DNA of 6,730 nucleotides from Bifidobacterium breve (lineage in GTDB: Bacteria > Actinomycetota > Actinomycetes > S36-B12), in assembly GCA_943328365.2 (NCBI GenBank), contig CALPZT020000088.1, forward strand, positions 1 to 6,730, written 5' to 3'. Below are positions 5,677-6,730 of the stretch, piece after piece; the first letter of the stretch is position 1, and the number at the start of each line of letters is the position of its first letter. The notes below the pieces were generated by a model, which saw only the letters and a program-made list of their open reading frames with translations, made no database searches and had not been told where the DNA came from. The position numbers were made by a program, and so were the translations under genes.

Positions 5677-6730
5677 TCATGCCCAAGCACGAAGGCGGCG
5701 AACCGCAGGTACCAGGAGTGCGAGTGGCGGTGTCGCTGCGCAAGCGGCCGCGAGGTAAAGGACCGTGGATATCCCATAGATGTCGACAAGTGGTCCCGCG
5801 ACAGCAAGTGCGATGGGTGACAACGCGAATGATCCGAGCCAGTCGAAGGCCGACACCCGAGACAGCGAATCGTTCGGGACGTTCTGCTGCAGAGCGGTGT
5901 CCCAGAGAACCGAGAACAGGTCGAGCGAGATACCCGCAATCAGCGCAGCGATCACAATGACCGTCAGTGACATTGGTCGGGCAAGGGCAAACATCGGCAA
6001 TGAGAAGAGTCCGAGCGCGAGCATTGCGAGCACGAGTGGTCGTCTCGGCCGCACACGTCCGGCAATCACGGCTCCGACCACCGTGCCCACCGCCAGAGCG
6101 GAGGTGATGACAGCCCAAGAACCCGCACCGTTGAGTGCCGCCACCGACTGCAAGGGTCCGAGAACGCCCATTGCTGCGCTGGCGCCGATATTTGAAAGCG
6201 TCCCCGCCACCACGACAGCCACCACCCACTTGCGCGCAGTGAAGGCCTTCCAGCCCTCGCGGAAGTCGCTGAACGGATGCGAAACCCCCTGGCGGGCAAC
6301 GACGAACCTTGGGCGCACCAGGGCGACGAAGGCACCCGCGATCAGCGCAGCGATGCCGGCCGTGCCAATGGCCGCGCCCGGGCCGACCACCGCGACCATC
6401 AGCCCACCGACGGCTGTGCCAAGAATGCGCCCTATGTTGACCGAGAGTCTCAGGAGAGCGTTGACGGACTGCAGGGCCTCTGGTTGGGCGACTTGGGGGA
6501 CGAAACCCGTGAAGGCCGGATAGAAGAAGCCTCCGGCACCGCCGCCGATCGCGGCGAGCACGGCGAGGCTGACGACACTCGCGTGACCGGAGATCACAAG
6601 CGTGGCGGAGAGCAGCGACACCGCGCCGACGACCAACTCCGCGACGATCATGAGGAGCCGTCGCGACATTCGGTCGGCAAGTACCCCTCCCGGCAGCAGG
6701 CAGGCTACCTGCCCGACCACCGCAGAGGCC
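5677..6730 (-). CDS. Major facilitator superfamily transporter, N-terminus beyond window (MFS_3-like efflux type)
   Basis: The frame is open to the right edge, giving about 350 C-terminal residues. Roughly 50-70 residues (first helix and part of the second) are missing, assuming a usual length near 410. The visible part contains about ten or eleven hydrophobic helices. Seen: MFS motif A between helices 2 and 3 (GGVLADRMSRR), FFYPAFTGFVPQVAQPEALQ after helix 4, a central cytoplasmic loop with REGWKAFTARKW, and a second-half segment WDTALQQNVPNDSLSRVSAFDWLGSF. These are typical of the actinobacterial MFS_3/macrolide-efflux-like group of drug or metabolite exporters. The GTG at 6720 is internal to the protein, not its start. 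It is convergent with GH31 across 17 bases and has no operator in view, so a role in arabinose uptake is unlikely. Substrate unknown. Confidence 0.88.
   Translation of the reverse strand, partial: ASAVVGQVACLLPGGVLADRMSRRLLMIVAELVVGAVSLLSATLVISGHASVVSLAVLAAIGGGAGGFFYPAFTGFVPQVAQPEALQSVNALLRLSVNIGRILGTAVGGLMVAVVGPGAAIGTAGIAALIAGAFVALVRPRFVVARQGVSHPFSDFREGWKAFTARKWVVAVVVAGTLSNIGASAAMGVLGPLQSVAALNGAGSWAVITSALAVGTVVGAVIAGRVRPRRPLVLAMLALGLFSLPMFALARPMSLTVIVIAALIAGISLDLFSVLWDTALQQNVPNDSLSRVSAFDWLGSFALSPIALAVAGPLVDIYGISTVLYLAAACAATPPLALLVPAVRRLRAWA

Noticed and set aside
5354..6229. A 291-codon open frame on the minus strand crossing the GH31 end and the MFS gene.
   Set aside because: It is an off-frame shadow of two well-supported genes, with Arg/Cys/Gly-rich composition and no recognisable domain.
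5780..6523. A 247-codon plus-strand frame opposite the MFS gene.
   Set aside because: It is antisense to a clear membrane protein frame. Its Thr/Ala/Pro-rich composition is what the complement of hydrophobic high-GC codons gives.

Overview
The window is compact, high-GC, intron-free bacterial DNA with strong Shine-Dalgarno sequences, tightly coupled genes and a LacI-type regulator between divergently arranged sugar genes. The gene order araB-araD-araA, with araD between the kinase and the isomerase, and a LacI-family rather than AraC-family regulator next to it, is the arrangement known from actinobacteria such as Corynebacterium and Streptomyces relatives. The host is therefore most likely a soil- or plant-associated actinobacterium. 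The exact genus cannot be read from the sequence.

Layout. Minus strand, 2369 down to the left edge: ribulokinase (araB), L-ribulose-5-phosphate 4-epimerase (araD) and the first 18 codons of L-arabinose isomerase (araA). Successive genes overlap by 4 bases, so this is one operon that continues beyond the left edge. Positions 2370-2531 form a divergent regulatory region with a sigma70-like promoter for araB, a palindromic operator over its -10 box, and an extended -10 promoter for the regulator. Plus strand 2532-3554: LacI/GalR-family repressor. Positions 3555-3649: a second gap with a near-copy of the same operator. Plus strand 3650-5659: cytoplasmic GH31 family glycoside hydrolase, most like the alpha-xylosidase branch. 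A 17-base convergent gap follows, then on the minus strand the C-terminal ~350 residues of a major facilitator superfamily permease that runs off the right edge.

How it works together (inference). The repressor probably controls both the araBDA operon and the GH31 gene through two operators that match at 15 of 18 positions when each is read in the direction of the gene it precedes. GH31 would cut an imported pentose- or hexose-containing oligosaccharide inside the cell. AraA, AraB and AraD would turn L-arabinose into L-ribulose, L-ribulose-5-phosphate and D-xylulose-5-phosphate for the pentose phosphate pathway. No uptake system for arabinose or oligosaccharides is visible. The MFS gene is on the opposite strand and looks like an exporter of the MFS_3 type, so it is probably not part of the regulon.

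I see no phage, transposon, CRISPR, RNA gene or clearly novel system. The most interesting features are the matched operator pair and the unexplained pairing of a GH31 enzyme with L-arabinose catabolism.
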